From Nephrocerus scutellatus (taxonomy: Eukaryota > Arthropoda > Insecta > Diptera > Pipunculidae), in assembly GCA_947095585.1 (NCBI GenBank), contig OX352764.1:620001-684000 (forward strand): a stretch of DNA of 64,000 bases. The letters run 5' to 3'. Within the stretch, counting starts at the first letter, position 1. Every line of letters starts with the position of its first letter. Both the position numbers and the translations under genes were made by a program. A model generated the notes under the pieces. It searched no databases. It was not told where the DNA came from and saw only the letters and a program-made list of their open reading frames with translations. Shown here one piece after another: positions 46,705-59,000 of the stretch.

Positions 46705-46961
46705 GTTGTCCGTCCTTTCTACGCTAGTAACTATACTACGTCTGTGCACCACATCCAGGAAATCCATCGGCAAACGAGGAAGACGCTCGCTCGCTCCGCA
46801 CACTGTGGAATTTGGCGGAATGTTGTTACAGTTACCTCGTTTTGTTTGTTGTTGCTTTGTACATAAAATGTAAAACATATTTTCTTCACGATCGATAGTT
46901 ACATACATTAGTATTTTAGTTATACACACACCTGCATGCATCCATATACATATATACATAA

Positions 46962-46967
46962 AATAAA
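46962..46967 (+). terminator. slp2 polyadenylation signal
   Basis: AATAAA lies about 260 bp after the stop codon, in an AT-rich context with further AATAAA-like motifs near 47010. Confidence 0.55.
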
Positions 46968-47556
46968 AGGTAAAATAGTTAATAATAATTTATTTGTAAT
47001 TAGTTAGACAAAATAAATGCCGCTTATTGATTAAGCATTAATTGACCTTAGCATCAGAGACGCTTATGAATTCTGCGATGGTCTACGACCTTCACAGGGT
47101 GCGTTTAGTGTGTTCTCACCAGCGTTCCAACTTTCCATTGCCATATCCTACACATCCAATACGAAAATGGAAATTTATTTTAAGAAACTTTGTGATTTGA
47201 GATGCGAGTAGGCACGCAATGCGATACATATCTATCTGTATAAGCATCAAAGGATAACAATAAGATATACGAACGAATTAATAAATGATGAGCTCTGATT
47301 ATTTATCGCTAAATGTTTGCTTTTTATTATAAAACGTTTTTTTAGCTCGCCTTTCTTGTCTGTTCGGTTTCTTGCCAAAATTCTTAATTGATTTTAAACT
47401 AACATTCTGGTGAGCTAAAGACTTGAAACTTTAAACATAGCTCAGAACTGAATGGATGACAATGCAAAAAAAAACTCACACCTACAAGACTAATAATAAC
47501 TTTGAATAAAAATAAATTTTTAATATAGGTACGATGTTTTTAAAATGAAAAACGTG
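46968..47556. other. slp2 downstream flank
   Basis: No coding region or element is recognised. Confidence 0.4.
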
Positions 47557-47602
47557 GGGCGCATGCAACTATTCATGCATCAGTTATCTATTGCATGCGC
47601 CC
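47557..47602. other. Perfect 12-bp inverted repeat (hairpin)
   Basis: GGGCGCATGCAA (47557-47568) and TTGCATGCGCCC (47591-47602) flank a 22-nt loop. It lies just outside the LINE target duplication at 47611. Confidence 0.75.
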
Positions 47603-47620
47603 GTTGTTTGACGATAAGTT

Positions 47621-48668
47621 AGGTTAGGTTAGGTTGAAGTGGCCGTCAGTCAAAACCGACGCACTTAGACCATGAAGGTCCGTTGTGATACCACAAGGAT
47701 CTAGCACGCCTACTCGTTGAACCACTTGGAGCTTCGTATGAAGCGCAATAGACTATTAATGTCAATTTGGGTTAGATCGTTGAGATCTTTGAAAAAGAAC
47801 GCTCCCAGATGGAGCTGAGCTTCCGCCTAATCGAGAGGGCTGGGCACGTACAAAGTAGATGGAGAGTGGTTTCCTCCTCCTCCTCATCCATGCAGCTTCT
47901 GCAGAAATCGTTGGAAAAGACTCCTAGTCTTTCTGCATGCTTGCCTATGAGACAGTGTTCAGTTATGACACCTATAATGGCACTAATGTGCAGTCTGTTT
48001 TGAGAGATCAAACACTCGGAGCGTTTCGGATCTAGCTTGGGCCAGATCTGCTTCGTTACTATGCAACTTGTACCGTTTGACCAATGACCATCTATAATTA
48101 GATAGTTTTTATTATATAGCATCCCGTTTTAACATGAGTTGGAACGTAGCGATCGGCATGCCTAGTGAACCATATTCAGGCAATAGGGGTAGTGTGGTTC
48201 CATACAATTACCAGGAATGTCTCTATGCCACGGCACCCAGCACAGGTGAATGTTGAAATGCTCCGCCATCTCCTCAAGAGACGATCGGCAATTCGGGGCC
48301 AGAATGGAATTTATGGAGACTGATTCCATGGACTTTAGCGCAGCCTGGCTATCCGAGAAAATGTGGATATCCCTCACAGATATGACATTACTCTTCAGCC
48401 AAGACAAGGATTCCTTAATAGCCATGATTTCCGCTTGGAAAACACTACAGTAATCAGAAAGACGGAAAGAGAGACTTAGATTTAGCCTTTTTGAAAAGAC
48501 ACCTCCGCCAAGCCCTTTATCAGTTTTCGACTCGTCTGTGCAGAAGTGAATTCCTTCATTTTCCAAGTATCTAACCTTCCTCCCAAGAAGACCTGTAGGG
48601 GATGGTAACCTGGAAGTTTTTGTTGAAGTGGAGCTGCGGAATGGTGTAGTCTACGTTGAAAGGTGGTC
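47621..48668 (-). mobile_element. RT family 3 copy 4, with 10-bp target-site duplication
   Basis: ACGATAAGTT occurs at 47611-47620 and 48669-48678, exactly flanking the element. On the minus strand, 48162-48566 encodes RNase H with FCTDESKTDKGLGGG, YCSVFQAEIMAIKES, IHIFSDSQAALKSMES and LCWVPWHRDIPGN. The C-terminal part at 47772-48122 has LDPKRSECLISQ and GVITEHCLIGKHAERLGVFS. A short 3' UTR then ends in AACCTAACCTAACCT, next to the duplication. RT is absent because of 5' truncation. This is the best preserved RNase H in the window, but its frame is still broken between the two parts. Confidence 0.92.
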
Positions 48669-48749
48669 ACGATAAGTTGATCTCTAGAAATTGACCTGTC
48701 TTCAAAGTCATGTGATTTGAAACCTCTCGATTATTTTCTATGCGGTTAC

Positions 48750-48785
48750 GTGATCTGTGGTCTGTCGCGCCGAATATTATTTTTG
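48750..48785 (+). mobile_element. SINE 3'-tail fragment
   Basis: TGGTCTGTCGCGCCGAATATT near 48759 matches the 3' end of SINE copy 2 at about 41860-41880 with one change. Confidence 0.55.
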
Positions 48786-48789
48786 ACGT

Positions 48790-51455
48790 GAAGTCACTGC
48801 TTTACGTTGATAAACTAGCAACGATTGTCGCCTTTAGAGGACATCATTGTTCATTTAATTTGACATACGGCAAGCAGTGCTTTGAAAAAGTGGCCCAAAA
48901 TTGGACGTCCAGAATGCGCGTCGTCAAGAACGGCCATATTAATGCCATATATAATTCTTTCGAATGCATAATACAATTCGATTAAAATTGCACCTGGTAC
49001 TATTATATAATTCAGTCATATTGCCACAAATATCGATAAGCTATAAATTGAATATTACGCCTTAGAAAAACATTACACTGAAGTTGAACATAAAAGCTAT
49101 CCATATCGAACCCATTTGTAACGGAAAACATGAAGGGAGCATAAGAATTGTAGCCTTCTCGGACTTTTGCCCTTTTGTTATCTTCACTAGAAACTTTGCG
49201 TAGAACAATGCGTTGATTTTTACCGAGAATTAGTAGTGCCTGATGCCTGCCCATCGTATTTGCCCTCATTTGATATCATCGATCGATCCTGAAATTGGTA
49301 GGTATGTGTCTTTGGCAGGTCTGTATCTTGAACCACTTTAATATCACTGTTATGACACGGACATATTTTTGAAGTAAATCAATCTTTTATTCTCGAGGTA
49401 GAGAAAGTCGACATGTTGAGTTAAAGGAGCGTAACGAAAAATGCAACGCATCTAAGAACAAACCGACCCGTATGCCGCTTAAAATCGATGATTGGACGAG
49501 AGCAGATGTTATCAGAGAAGAAGGTCGTTGGCGAATTTTTAATTCCTTCCTAAGTCCGAAGGCCAAAGTAATTTTTTTTCAGCGTGCGTGTGTTTGTTTG
49601 TCCACTCGTACATCTCGCGACTTCTATTTGTCAAAATGTGATGGGATTTGTTTTAAAACAATTGCTTAGCAGTCGGGTTGCGATGGCATAATTTTGAGAT
49701 TGTTTTTTAATCAATGGGGTATTTTTAAGAGGAAAAAAATAAAAAATGTTTTTTTTTTGTCAGCAATAAACTCTTAATTAAGTTTTTAGACTGAATGAAA
49801 ACTATCCATATGGCGAGATTAGAAGCTTCCCTTAACCATATTCTACATTATTTCATTTTTGCATTAAGTGAAGCCACTAAAGTGAATAATGATGTATTTT
49901 TAGCGCATGATTATATCATTCGTTTATTTCGTCTATTACCCAACAAAATTCCCATTCCTCTAGAGTCTAGATATTTTAAAAGTTTCACTTTAATTGCTAT
50001 GTAGGTATCGTTTTTTTATTTTCACAGAATTTGTCTCGAATATTTTCCCAAGCAGCTCTTTATTTTTCAAAATTGTCTAATTGTTGCATACGAACCTTCA
50101 AATCCTCTGGCAATTCCATGCTTGTTCCAGTTCCAGTTTCAAGACTCCAAATAATTGAAAATTCTCGCTTTTGTTGTTTTTTTTTACAGGAAATTATGCT
50201 TTACTTTGGTCAATAAATGTAGCACTATGTGTCCTGGACACTGTCGACTGTCCTTACCTCACAATAAAAACAAAACAGAATGCGGCAAGTGCTTCAAACC
50301 AATTTACGTAAAAAAAAATTAAAAAATCATAGCATAATCATAATCAGTCGAGGAGTAGATATGCGTGATGTCAATTTTCCTGTTTCTTACATTTTTTGTC
50401 TGAATTTCAGCAGTCGCAGCAAATAACTGTCGTTATATCACGCATGTGAAGATATCAGAGGTCTGCGTTCGCGAATTTCACTGGTTTCAGACTTGAATCA
50501 TTACGTCAATCAACCAAATCCGCTGGAGTGTTCTTTCAACTTCCTGTTTTGTTTGGTGTGATGTTGTGAACAGCAGGGCACTATGGTAGCCTCACTAAGT
50601 CTCTATGTAAGATGTTCAATGAATGATAACACCACAGTGTTGGACGGTATAGATCTCGCATCATCTGTCCCCAGCAATTAGTTACTGACAACGACAACAA
50701 CAACAACGAAACAACCACAACTGGTGCAATTAGATTTTCGCGCTGGCGGCATCAATTAAGAAGCGTCGTGTTGGTGGCTAATATATGAACGCACGCAATT
50801 AACAGCGGGCAACCATTGTCATATAGTTGCTTCCGAAAATCAAAGCTGATTCCTCTTATTACAAGCTGCTGACAAGCGATGTTCCATCGAATTTGGGGTC
50901 GCGCGCCACTTGTTGCTCATGGCACATGGCACACGCAACGCAAATCAGCTTCTTCCTCTGCACCACACTCAATTAAATCTTCAAAATCATTAAATCACCC
51001 ACCATCACAGCGATCATATCCATGTTAGTCGACCCTCCATCCCGGCGCAGTGCGCAGATTAGCGCAGGAGCTGGGAGCAATGTTCTTCACATTAAATTAT
51101 TTGTGTAATCACTTTGTTTAGGTCGCACTTCAGCACACAAACGAACTGGCAGACGAACATAATCTTCCATCCGCGAGCCACCACCCCGTCACCAGCCACC
51201 ACCATACAATCATAGAAATTATGCATCGCCGCACTTATGTCGCAGCGTCGTCAATGTTGTTCGCCCACGCAGTCAGCGATCTAAATTGATTCAAGCGCAC
51301 GGTTATTCGATTCAATTGGGACCGCAACAAAGCAGTGCTTTGTACACCAAGCGTTCTGTGTTTTATATCTGTATACTCTACTTTTAAAGAAATAACAACA
51401 TGTCAACTAAAAGCTAAGTTTAGCTTTCAACCAATGCACAGGGTTTTTTGCCCCA
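48790..51455. other. Gene-free stretch
   Basis: No coding region is supported. It is AT-rich with T-runs, and an (ACAACA)n stretch lies near 50690-50710. Confidence 0.45.
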
Positions 51456-51459
51456 GAGG

Positions 51460-52035
51460 TTGATTAACGCTCCATTTCGACTAAAATATGTACTCCAATT
51501 GAGGAAGGTGGCTGAAGTCATCATGGTCCCAAAGCCAGCAAAAACCCCCCACGAGAAAACTATTCGAAAAGCTGTTGTTGCTTAAGAGATTAGGACCAAT
51601 AATCGAGAGGAAAAACTTGTAACCAATCACCAATTTGGATTCAGGAGTAAACACTCTACAATAGATCAAGTCCACCAGATAACGAATGTCATAGAAAAGG
51701 CTCTAGAAGAAAAAAAAGTGTGTTCTACGATCCATGGCACAAGCTTTTGATAAAGTTTGGCATGAAAGTCTGATATATAAACTTAAAAATCTCCTTCCTG
51801 GACGGTATGCAGAAAGATACTTTAGAATAGAGCAAAAAGATAAATACTCTGACAAGAACGATATTATGACAGGTGTTCCATAAGGCAGCGTTCTAGCACC
51901 AGTACTCTTCCATCCATACCAATATTAGAATATAGCACTGCCGCAACATTTTCTGATGACACGGCAATTATGGCAATAGGCGAGACCAATGCTGAATCCA
52001 CCAAAAAACTTCAATTAGCTTTCGCCGAAACAAAA
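51460..52035 (+). mobile_element. Jockey-clade LINE fragment (reverse transcriptase)
   Basis: Plus-strand text in order is LRKVAEVIMVPKPAKTPHEK, an internal deletion where the family has its PISLLP turn, then LFEKLLLLKRLGPIIE-like sequence. NHQFGFRSKHSTIDQVHQIT, then DVAQAFDKVWHESLIYKL-like text (about 51735-51790), GVP-GSVLAPVL (a stop replaces Gln) and TFSDDTAIMAIGETNAEST (about 51950-52000) follow. The active site has SDD in place of ADD. Frameshifts and stops show it is dead. The Jockey assignment rests on known motif order. Confidence 0.82.
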
Positions 52036-52039
52036 AGGG

Positions 52040-52400
52040 AGACTCTAGACCCCGGGGCCCGATCACTTCCAAATTTTTACAAGAAGTATTGTCAATCGGA
52101 TTTACACATGTGCATAAAATTTTAAGAAAATCGGGTATTTTATGAAATTTGTATGGGTGCCCCCGACCCCCGGGCCCGATGACTTACAATTTTTTACAAG
52201 TGTTGTCCATCGGAGATACAAAAAGGAGGAGCCCGAGGAGCCTCAAATTTTAATAGAAAGTTTTGTCATTAGAGATACATATGCGTGGAAAGTTTTAAAA
52301 AAATCGGGCTTTAGGAACTGTGTTAAAAATTTATCACAAGATTCCACCAGCCATAAACAAACAAACAACACACAGATACGCGAAGTTAAAATAGAGCTCA
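52040..52400 (+). repeat. Dispersed repeat G, longest copy
   Basis: It contains two related blocks with CCCCGGGCCCGAT-ACTT followed by ACAAG-GTTGTC-ATCGGA. AAAATCGGGCTTTAGGAACTG and GTTAAAAATTTATCACAAGATT come next. Related text occurs at 9540-9590 and inverted at 20279-20470. The 90-aa frame through it is repeat-derived. Confidence 0.65.
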
Positions 52401-53689
52401 ACTCACTTCTGTAACTCTCTAAGCTTCTACCTCATTTTTGGTATATAGGCTCTTAAATCGAGATATTAGCTCCACTTTGATTGCCTACATCAACACCCAT
52501 TGCTGATAAGTAGTGTTGTCGTATGCATAATTCCTCTAAAGAGACTCAAGACTCAAAAGTCAAGCCTTCGATGCATAAATACTCGTAAGTAGGTAAGTAC
52601 GTCGTCGTATGCATGGATTTCGAGTGTAGCGCAGTCATGCTTAGATATAAATGCATTTTCAGATTATTTTCCAAATCGCAATTGTACCGTTCTGCTGCTG
52701 GCTGCACTGCTTGATGGCGGAGTAGGAGGCGACGCACGCACCGCACAGCCGGCCGCGACGATTGCGCGCACAGTAGTCGCAATCTCGGATTATCTAATTC
52801 GGTTTCTTCAAGTTGGCATTTGTTGTGCTTAAGAGACATTTTTGCTTGCAACACAATTCCATTCAGCTTGCCAATTACCGGGCCATTATTCAATCAAGTC
52901 AAATTTATTTGTTGTCCACCCGGGAGAATCATTTTCATTTCTAAATGGATGATACCATGCGGATAAGTTGCCAATTATGCGATGATAACGAACAGTGTGT
53001 GTGCGCGTTTGTGTGGCTTGGCTATGCGTGCGCATCAGTAAGTGTTTATTCATTCTGTTAAGGCTTTTGAATAACGCGTTCTGCCGCAGATATGTTTATT
53101 AACTAATGCGGCGCTGTCCGCTTATACATTCGTTTATGCGAGACTGACTAATGGCGAATGACGACTTAATACTCATATAAGAGTACAACTACAGCCACAT
53201 ACACAAGAGGTCGATACTGCGAGCAATTTGCATCCCACGCGATCTGTAAGGAATTTGAAATGGAAAATAGGAAACAGAGACAACGTTCATGGTAATGTCT
53301 GTGCGGGGCGAGTAGCGAAGGAATGAAAGCATTTCTCCTGCCTTCAATTTGCAAATGGACGAAAGGTATCATTCCAATTCAGTCTGGAGTGCAAATATAA
53401 CTTCCTCATTAGCATCATTCTTCGCTCATGTTGGTTTGATATGAAGGCTCTGTAATATAGTAAGGAGTGATTTTAGCTCAGCTTTTAAGGCCAGTCGTAT
53501 ATTGAACGGAGCCTAGCACAGCATAGTGTAGCCTATAATCCGCAATACTTAATAAACTGTCCGACTTATTGATCGTCATCGAAAGCGAAAGTTTAACTCT
53601 TAAATTTAAAAGGTAGATCCGTCGGAATGAGTACTATCCGTGGGATAAAAACTGTTTCACACTGTCCCTTTTCACCCGAAAAACATCCG
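52401..53689. other. Gene-free stretch
   Basis: No coding region or element signature is recognised. Confidence 0.45.
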
Positions 53690-54190
53690 GTCGCCGGTCG
53701 CCGAGTACCATTCTAAACACCACTATTCATCTCAGCGATCCAGAAAACTATGGGATCGATACTAATATCTGTCACCACATTCCTCTAGGGCTGTCTTACC
53801 ATCACCAATCAACTCAGCGACCCCAAAAACTATAGAATCGACACTAATATCGGTCAACCCCCCAGGTTATCTACCCCATTCCTCTAGGGCTGTCTTAGCA
53901 TCACCATTCAACTTAGCGACCCCAAAAACTATAGAATCGACACTAATATCGGTCACCCCTCCCCACTTTCAATCGACCACTACCCCAAAGAGGTGTCTCA
54001 CCATCACCATTCAACTCAACGACTCCGAAAACCATAGAATCGACTCTAATATCGGTCAAGACCCCCCCCCACCCACCACCATTCACCAACACAGTTATCG
54101 ACCACATCCCCCTAGAGCTGTCTTACCATCACCATTCAACTCAGCGACCCCGAAAACCGTAGGATCAACATTAATATCGGTCACCCACCA
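53690..54190. repeat. C-rich tandem array derived from the core of repeat D
   Basis: Five diverged units share CAGCGACCCCGAAAACTATA, GAATCGACACTAATATCGGTCA and a CCTCTAGGGCTGTCTTACCA-type linker. Anchor positions (ATAT) fall near 53765, 53847, 53946, 54049 and 54174, so the period varies from about 82 to 125 bp. The same core occurs once in repeat D copy 2 near 29840. Confidence 0.85.
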
Positions 54191-54399
54191 CCCTGCGGCG
54201 ATACATAACTCATCCATAGGAGCGTACTACCAACACTATTCATTACGGTGATACCAAAAACTGTAGCAGGGGGGTTAGCAGGTTTTTTGCCTGTTGTAGG
54301 GGTGGCAGCAGTCTCCCACAGCCAAAAAACGTGCTCAATTTATTGTTTGATCAACCGCGCCAACTGGGTATTCCACAGAACACCTTTTCCAGGAGCTGT

Positions 54400-55555
54400 A
54401 AGGAGGTAAATGTAAACTTTCATTCACTCATGGGGTTTTGAGGGGGTCTTGAGGGAGTTTTGAAGATTTGAGTCTGGAGTGGTGTCATGATTGGGTTTGA
54501 GGCGTTCTTAAGGGGGTTTCAGAAGGTTTTGAGGGGGTCTTGCGAGGGGGTTTTTAAGGGGACTTGAAAGGGTCTTAAGGAGGTCTTGATGGGGTTTTGA
54601 GAGGATCTTTGGTGGGGTCTTCAGGGAGTTCTGAGGTGGTTTAAAGTGATATCTTGAGGGCATCCTAAGAGGGTCTTGACTGGAGTCTTGAAGGGGGTGT
54701 TCAGGGTGTTTTGAGGGAGTTTTATAAGGGTTTTGAGAGAGTCTTGAGGGTGATCTTGAGGTTGTTTAGAGATGGTCTTAAGGGTCTTAAGGAGGTTTCT
54801 AGATGGGTCCTGAGGGTGTTTTTAGAAGATCTTGATTGGCGGCGTATTGAGGGAGTCTTAAAGAGGTCTGGATAGAGTCTCGACAGAGTCTTGACTGGGT
54901 CTTATGATGGATTTTAGATAGTTTTGAGACGTTCATAAGGAGGTTTTCAGTGGGATCTTGATGTGGTATTAGATGATGGTCTTGAGATGGTCGTGAGATG
55001 GTCTTAATGGGCGCCGTGGCTTAGTGAATTAGTACATGGCTTCTGAGCAGGAGATTCATGGTTCGAGTCCCAGCAACACAAAAATTATTTTTCACGGTGT
55101 CCCATCCCTCGCGAATGTCTGACAAACGTCCGAGAGTAATAACTTGTCACAGAAACGTTCTCAATTCGCCGTTCGGATACGGCATTAAATTGTAGGTCCC
55201 TTCCATTTGTGTGCAAAAATATACATGCACAACACAAATGGTCTTGAGTGCTGTCATGAAAGTCTTGACAGAGTCTTGACTGGGTCTTATGATGGTCTTT
55301 AGGGGTTTTGAGACGGTCCTTATGGGGTTTTCAGAGGGTCTTTAGTGGGGTCGTGATGTGGTTTTAAAGGCGTCTTGAGATAATGGTCTTGAGGTGTCAT
55401 AAGGTGATCTTGACTGGGTCTTGTGGTGGTCTGAAGGGGATTTTCAGAGAGTGTTTAGTGGGGTCTTGATGTGGTCTTGATGACGTCTCGAGGTTGTCAT
55501 TAGGGATTTCTTAAAGTGATTTTTGTGGTGGGTCTTGAGGAGGTCTTTTATATAA
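54400..55555 (+). repeat. G-rich minisatellite (GGGGTCTTGAG / GGGGTTTTGAG variants)
   Basis: Dozens of degenerate units of roughly 10-20 bp, such as GAGGGGGTCTTGAGG and GAGTTTTGAGGG, cover more than 1 kb. The plus strand is very poor in C. A SINE interrupts the array at 55008-55240. Confidence 0.85.
55008..55240 (+). mobile_element. tRNA-derived SINE, copy 3 (full head and body), inside the minisatellite
   Basis: It starts TGGGCGCCGTGGCTTAGTG (box A). Box B is GGTTCGAGTCC (about 55060-55070). The body carries GTCTGACAAACGTCCGAGAG, TAATAACTTGTCACAGA, TTGTAGGTCCCTTCCATTTG and AACACAAATGG. ATGGTCTT lies at 54998-55005 and 55238-55245, but ATGGTC also ends SINE copy 2 and the host repeat itself contains ATGGTCTT, so a true target duplication is not proven. 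Confidence 0.9.
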
Positions 55556-55659
55556 AATATCGTTACAACGTTATTCTGCACGATATCACATTACTTATCT
55601 CATATGAACTTACATGTTTACACATCAATCCTCGTGACTTTTATTTAACTTGACAAAAG

Positions 55660-56060
55660 GGTCTGTATTTTCGACTACTTTTAAGTGCTTTGAACACCTT
55701 TCACAGGACCTAGATAGCTGAAATTTTATGAGTGTCTAAGTCCATTTAGCATTTTTTATATTCCGCTTGTGACGTGTGTCGCGTTTCGCATGTGGCGCGT
55801 ATGTTTTTAGGTCCTTTCGCACGACCTATAGGGCTGAAATTTTGTGAACAGCCCAATGTTAAGAGCCAATTTTAATATCCCGCGTGTGACGCGTGTCGCG
55901 AGTCGCATGTGATGCGTGGAATAAAGAAAATTCTTTGAAATAGTCCCGACTTAAAAAACAGATATATTGGCGATTATAACGAAATAATAAAGGACTGTGT
56001 GGCGTGTGTCGATGTATACATAAAAGTTTGTACCCGAAAAACGAAGTTGTTTCAAACTTA
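55660..56060 (-). repeat. Dispersed repeat C, copy 3
   Basis: In inverted order, GACGTGTGTCGCGTTTCGCA and GACGCGTGTCGCGAGTCGCA blocks, with GACCTA-AGGGCTGAAATTTTGTG between them, end in GTGTCGATGTATACATAAAA. The same landmarks occur at 10568 and 41105. Confidence 0.75.
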
Positions 56061-56080
56061 GCACACATGTGTATCTCTGA

Positions 56081-59000
56081 TTAGAAATTTACGTGAAAAA
56101 TTGTAATTTTTATCGGTTGTTTTTTGTTTGTATATTTATCCGTTTTCAATTTTTAAAACTGTTTTTTGTCATGTAATTTATAAAAATAGCTTTTTTTAAC
56201 TTTTTGATAGCAGTCATTCTACAAAATGGTCACATAAAGTGAACAAAATGGTTTGTTTCTTCTCAAACCTCCTAAGTACGATTTTTCTAAGTGCGGTTAA
56301 GTTGTTGATAAAGATGAAGGAAGTTCGATTAATATTTGAAAAATTTATATTCTCAAATATAGAGATAAAATTGGTAATGGCTATATAATATGGCCTTACA
56401 TATGTAGGAAGTATGGCAATACATTTTCGCAGGTTCCTGGCTCTCTTCCGCCGTTCAGTCTGCAAGTCCTAGTCCAAAAGTCCTGACACGACAATTCGCT
56501 GCAGTAAAGTTGTTAACAATTTGTAGGTAGTACCTCATAATCGATCGGTGGTCTCTTACGTAAGTAGGTAGAGGCTGCTGCGGTTTCATGAGACCGCCAG
56601 ACGGCGATTGTACAATAGTAGCTGCGGCGTTATTGTAGGTGTCGCTCTATCTCTCATTGTTCAGCGGTAAATGTGAATAAATTAAATCCTGTAATTATTC
56701 ACGACGACGACGGCCGCGCTCTCAGACAATAGACTGTTGGGGCAGTTGCTTGGCGGTGGACGGCCAAACATTTCGGCTAAACAATAACTTCTACAACTCA
56801 CTTTGCATGACAGCCATTGTTGCCATTGTTGTTATCTTAGCATAATTATCGCGCGCATAACTGTCTGATGTGCAAACGGTAGGATCGGCGAGCTCAACGC
56901 ATTCGGTCAGTCACATTAAAGCGTAACCGAACCTGAGAGCTGCGGGAATCAGGTGTTAGCAACTTATGACGAAAGCAATTATCGTCATTAGTTGTGCTTC
57001 TATTGTTGCGAGTTGCGGGTATTGTGGGGCAACTTCATAGCCTGTTGAATATATGTATCGACGGAGCAGATGCTATAATTTTAATTCTTAATAATTACAA
57101 TTCACCTAACATAGCACAAATACACACATATACCTGATCCGGTGAGCCCGATGACTTGCACAATCTTTGCTTTCCCAGAACCACGCGACCATCCTGCAAA
57201 TTTGAGCATGCAATGTGGTATGTGTTCGAGTTAGAGTTACACCGCATTAAGGACCAGTAAATATGAGGTAATGTGGCTTAAATGCACAACACAACACACT
57301 GCAATAAATGTATCTAAAGATTGAAAGATAAGACAAATGATACGAGTGTCTATTGATTCGGAAGTGGATGACTGTTTGGCAGAGCTCAAGTGTCCCAGCG
57401 CAGTCAAAAGGCGGACGAAACTGTGAGATCGTCTACCTGGTCAGAAGAACAACCGGGAAAAATAGATTAGCGATTATTGGCAATAATGGAATAGCAAAGA
57501 TGAGCGCGATCGTATCTATATCTACTTGGTCTTATTGGCCGAATTGTTGCTGAGTGTAATCCTAGACCGCAATCCGACCTAATAATGAGTAACTTTTTAT
57601 TTCCTTATTACGGTCTGAGGGTGTGCAGTAGAAGAAATAAAAACTACAACAACAGATTGCGCATCCTTTAGCATTCATCTGAACGCCTGACTGCAGATTG
57701 CACATCAGCGATACAAGATACGTTACAAAACGCCACTAATGTACTGTGTCTATAGATTTATTGATTGAGAGACCACGAAACCCCTTGAAATTGTAGGAGA
57801 TAAGGTGATGTACTGTTGTTCTTCTTTTGTCCAAAAACACATTGCACCAAAGCATCTGCTCTTGTTACTCCATTCAGGTGATGACTCTGATAACTGCGAT
57901 TACGTGCGTACATTTCCGTAAAGCATTTTGTACCATCACAGTATCCTTAGTGGAGACTGGAAGCTGATTTTCGATGCCACACAGAAATTCCATCGAGCTT
58001 AGTGGCTGCTTCGTGAGAAAATTTCGCTCTTTGGTCCAAATTGTGATTGTGGTGTGGCGTGGCTTGTGGCCTTCGGCCTTGTGGGAACCAATTCCGCTGG
58101 CATTGCGCGGCATTCGATAAATTTGCCAATTTTTGAATCACCACCAAATGCTGTTGACTGCAAAAAAAAGTCAAGTACCTGTTCGGGACTCGTTGAGAAC
58201 TCAAAATGTGGAAAACAATCTGCGAATTGGGAAAACTCAATTGCGCCCTCTCGAACGCCGTCGAGGGGACACACAAAGATACACACACACACAAACAAAA
58301 TTCGATTCTCTGCGAAAATTGTGAGTTCGGCTTAGTACTGACTGACACGGCGGACATTTATAACAAAATGTGTGAGGAAAAGAACAACAACAACAGCAAC
58401 TCAATCAAATCAAAGAATGAGAAAATCCCCATTAGAAACGCTAGCAATAGCTAGCAACTCATTGATTCCGACTGACTGCGTCTAATTAAAGTTAAGTGGG
58501 GGTAGTTTGACGGCTGGCGAGGCGAGAACGATGTAAGATGGCCATACCGAGTTCTCAGATTGTGCTGTCGAACTCACCTCACTGCGCGATGTGTACACGA
58601 CAGCCGGGTAGATGGGGTAACCTCGATTAACGGCATTTATGCGAAATTCCCGAAAAAATCATTGAGCTCGAGGTAAAGTGGTGACTTGTGCGATTTCCCA
58701 TAATGCAATGCAGCAGCTATACAAGGATCCCAGTCGGCTCTTGGAAGACACTCCACATCCAAATTACATTTTGTCACATCAGCGGGGAACACCTACAAGT
58801 ACCAAGCGTACATGGCCAAAGAGAGCAGCTGAGAGATGTGATGAGCTTTTCGTGGAATCGCACAATATGGTCAGGTCATGCATGATGGTGTTGTGCGTTA
58901 ACGCATTGTTGTTATTGTTAACGAAACGTGCACTCTCACTTACCGTCATTTCGATGCCTTCGAGTAGGTTTTTCACAGATGGTCCTGCGGCTGCGACCAC

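Noticed and set aside
54998..55245. 8-bp target-site duplication ATGGTCTT around SINE copy 3
   Set aside because: The host minisatellite itself contains ATGGTCTT and the SINE end carries ATGGTC, so the match is not evidence of a duplication.
57947..58357. 136-aa minus-strand frame with overlapping frames on both strands
   Set aside because: Several frames overlap in the same segment with no domain; it is likely chance in a less AT-rich stretch.
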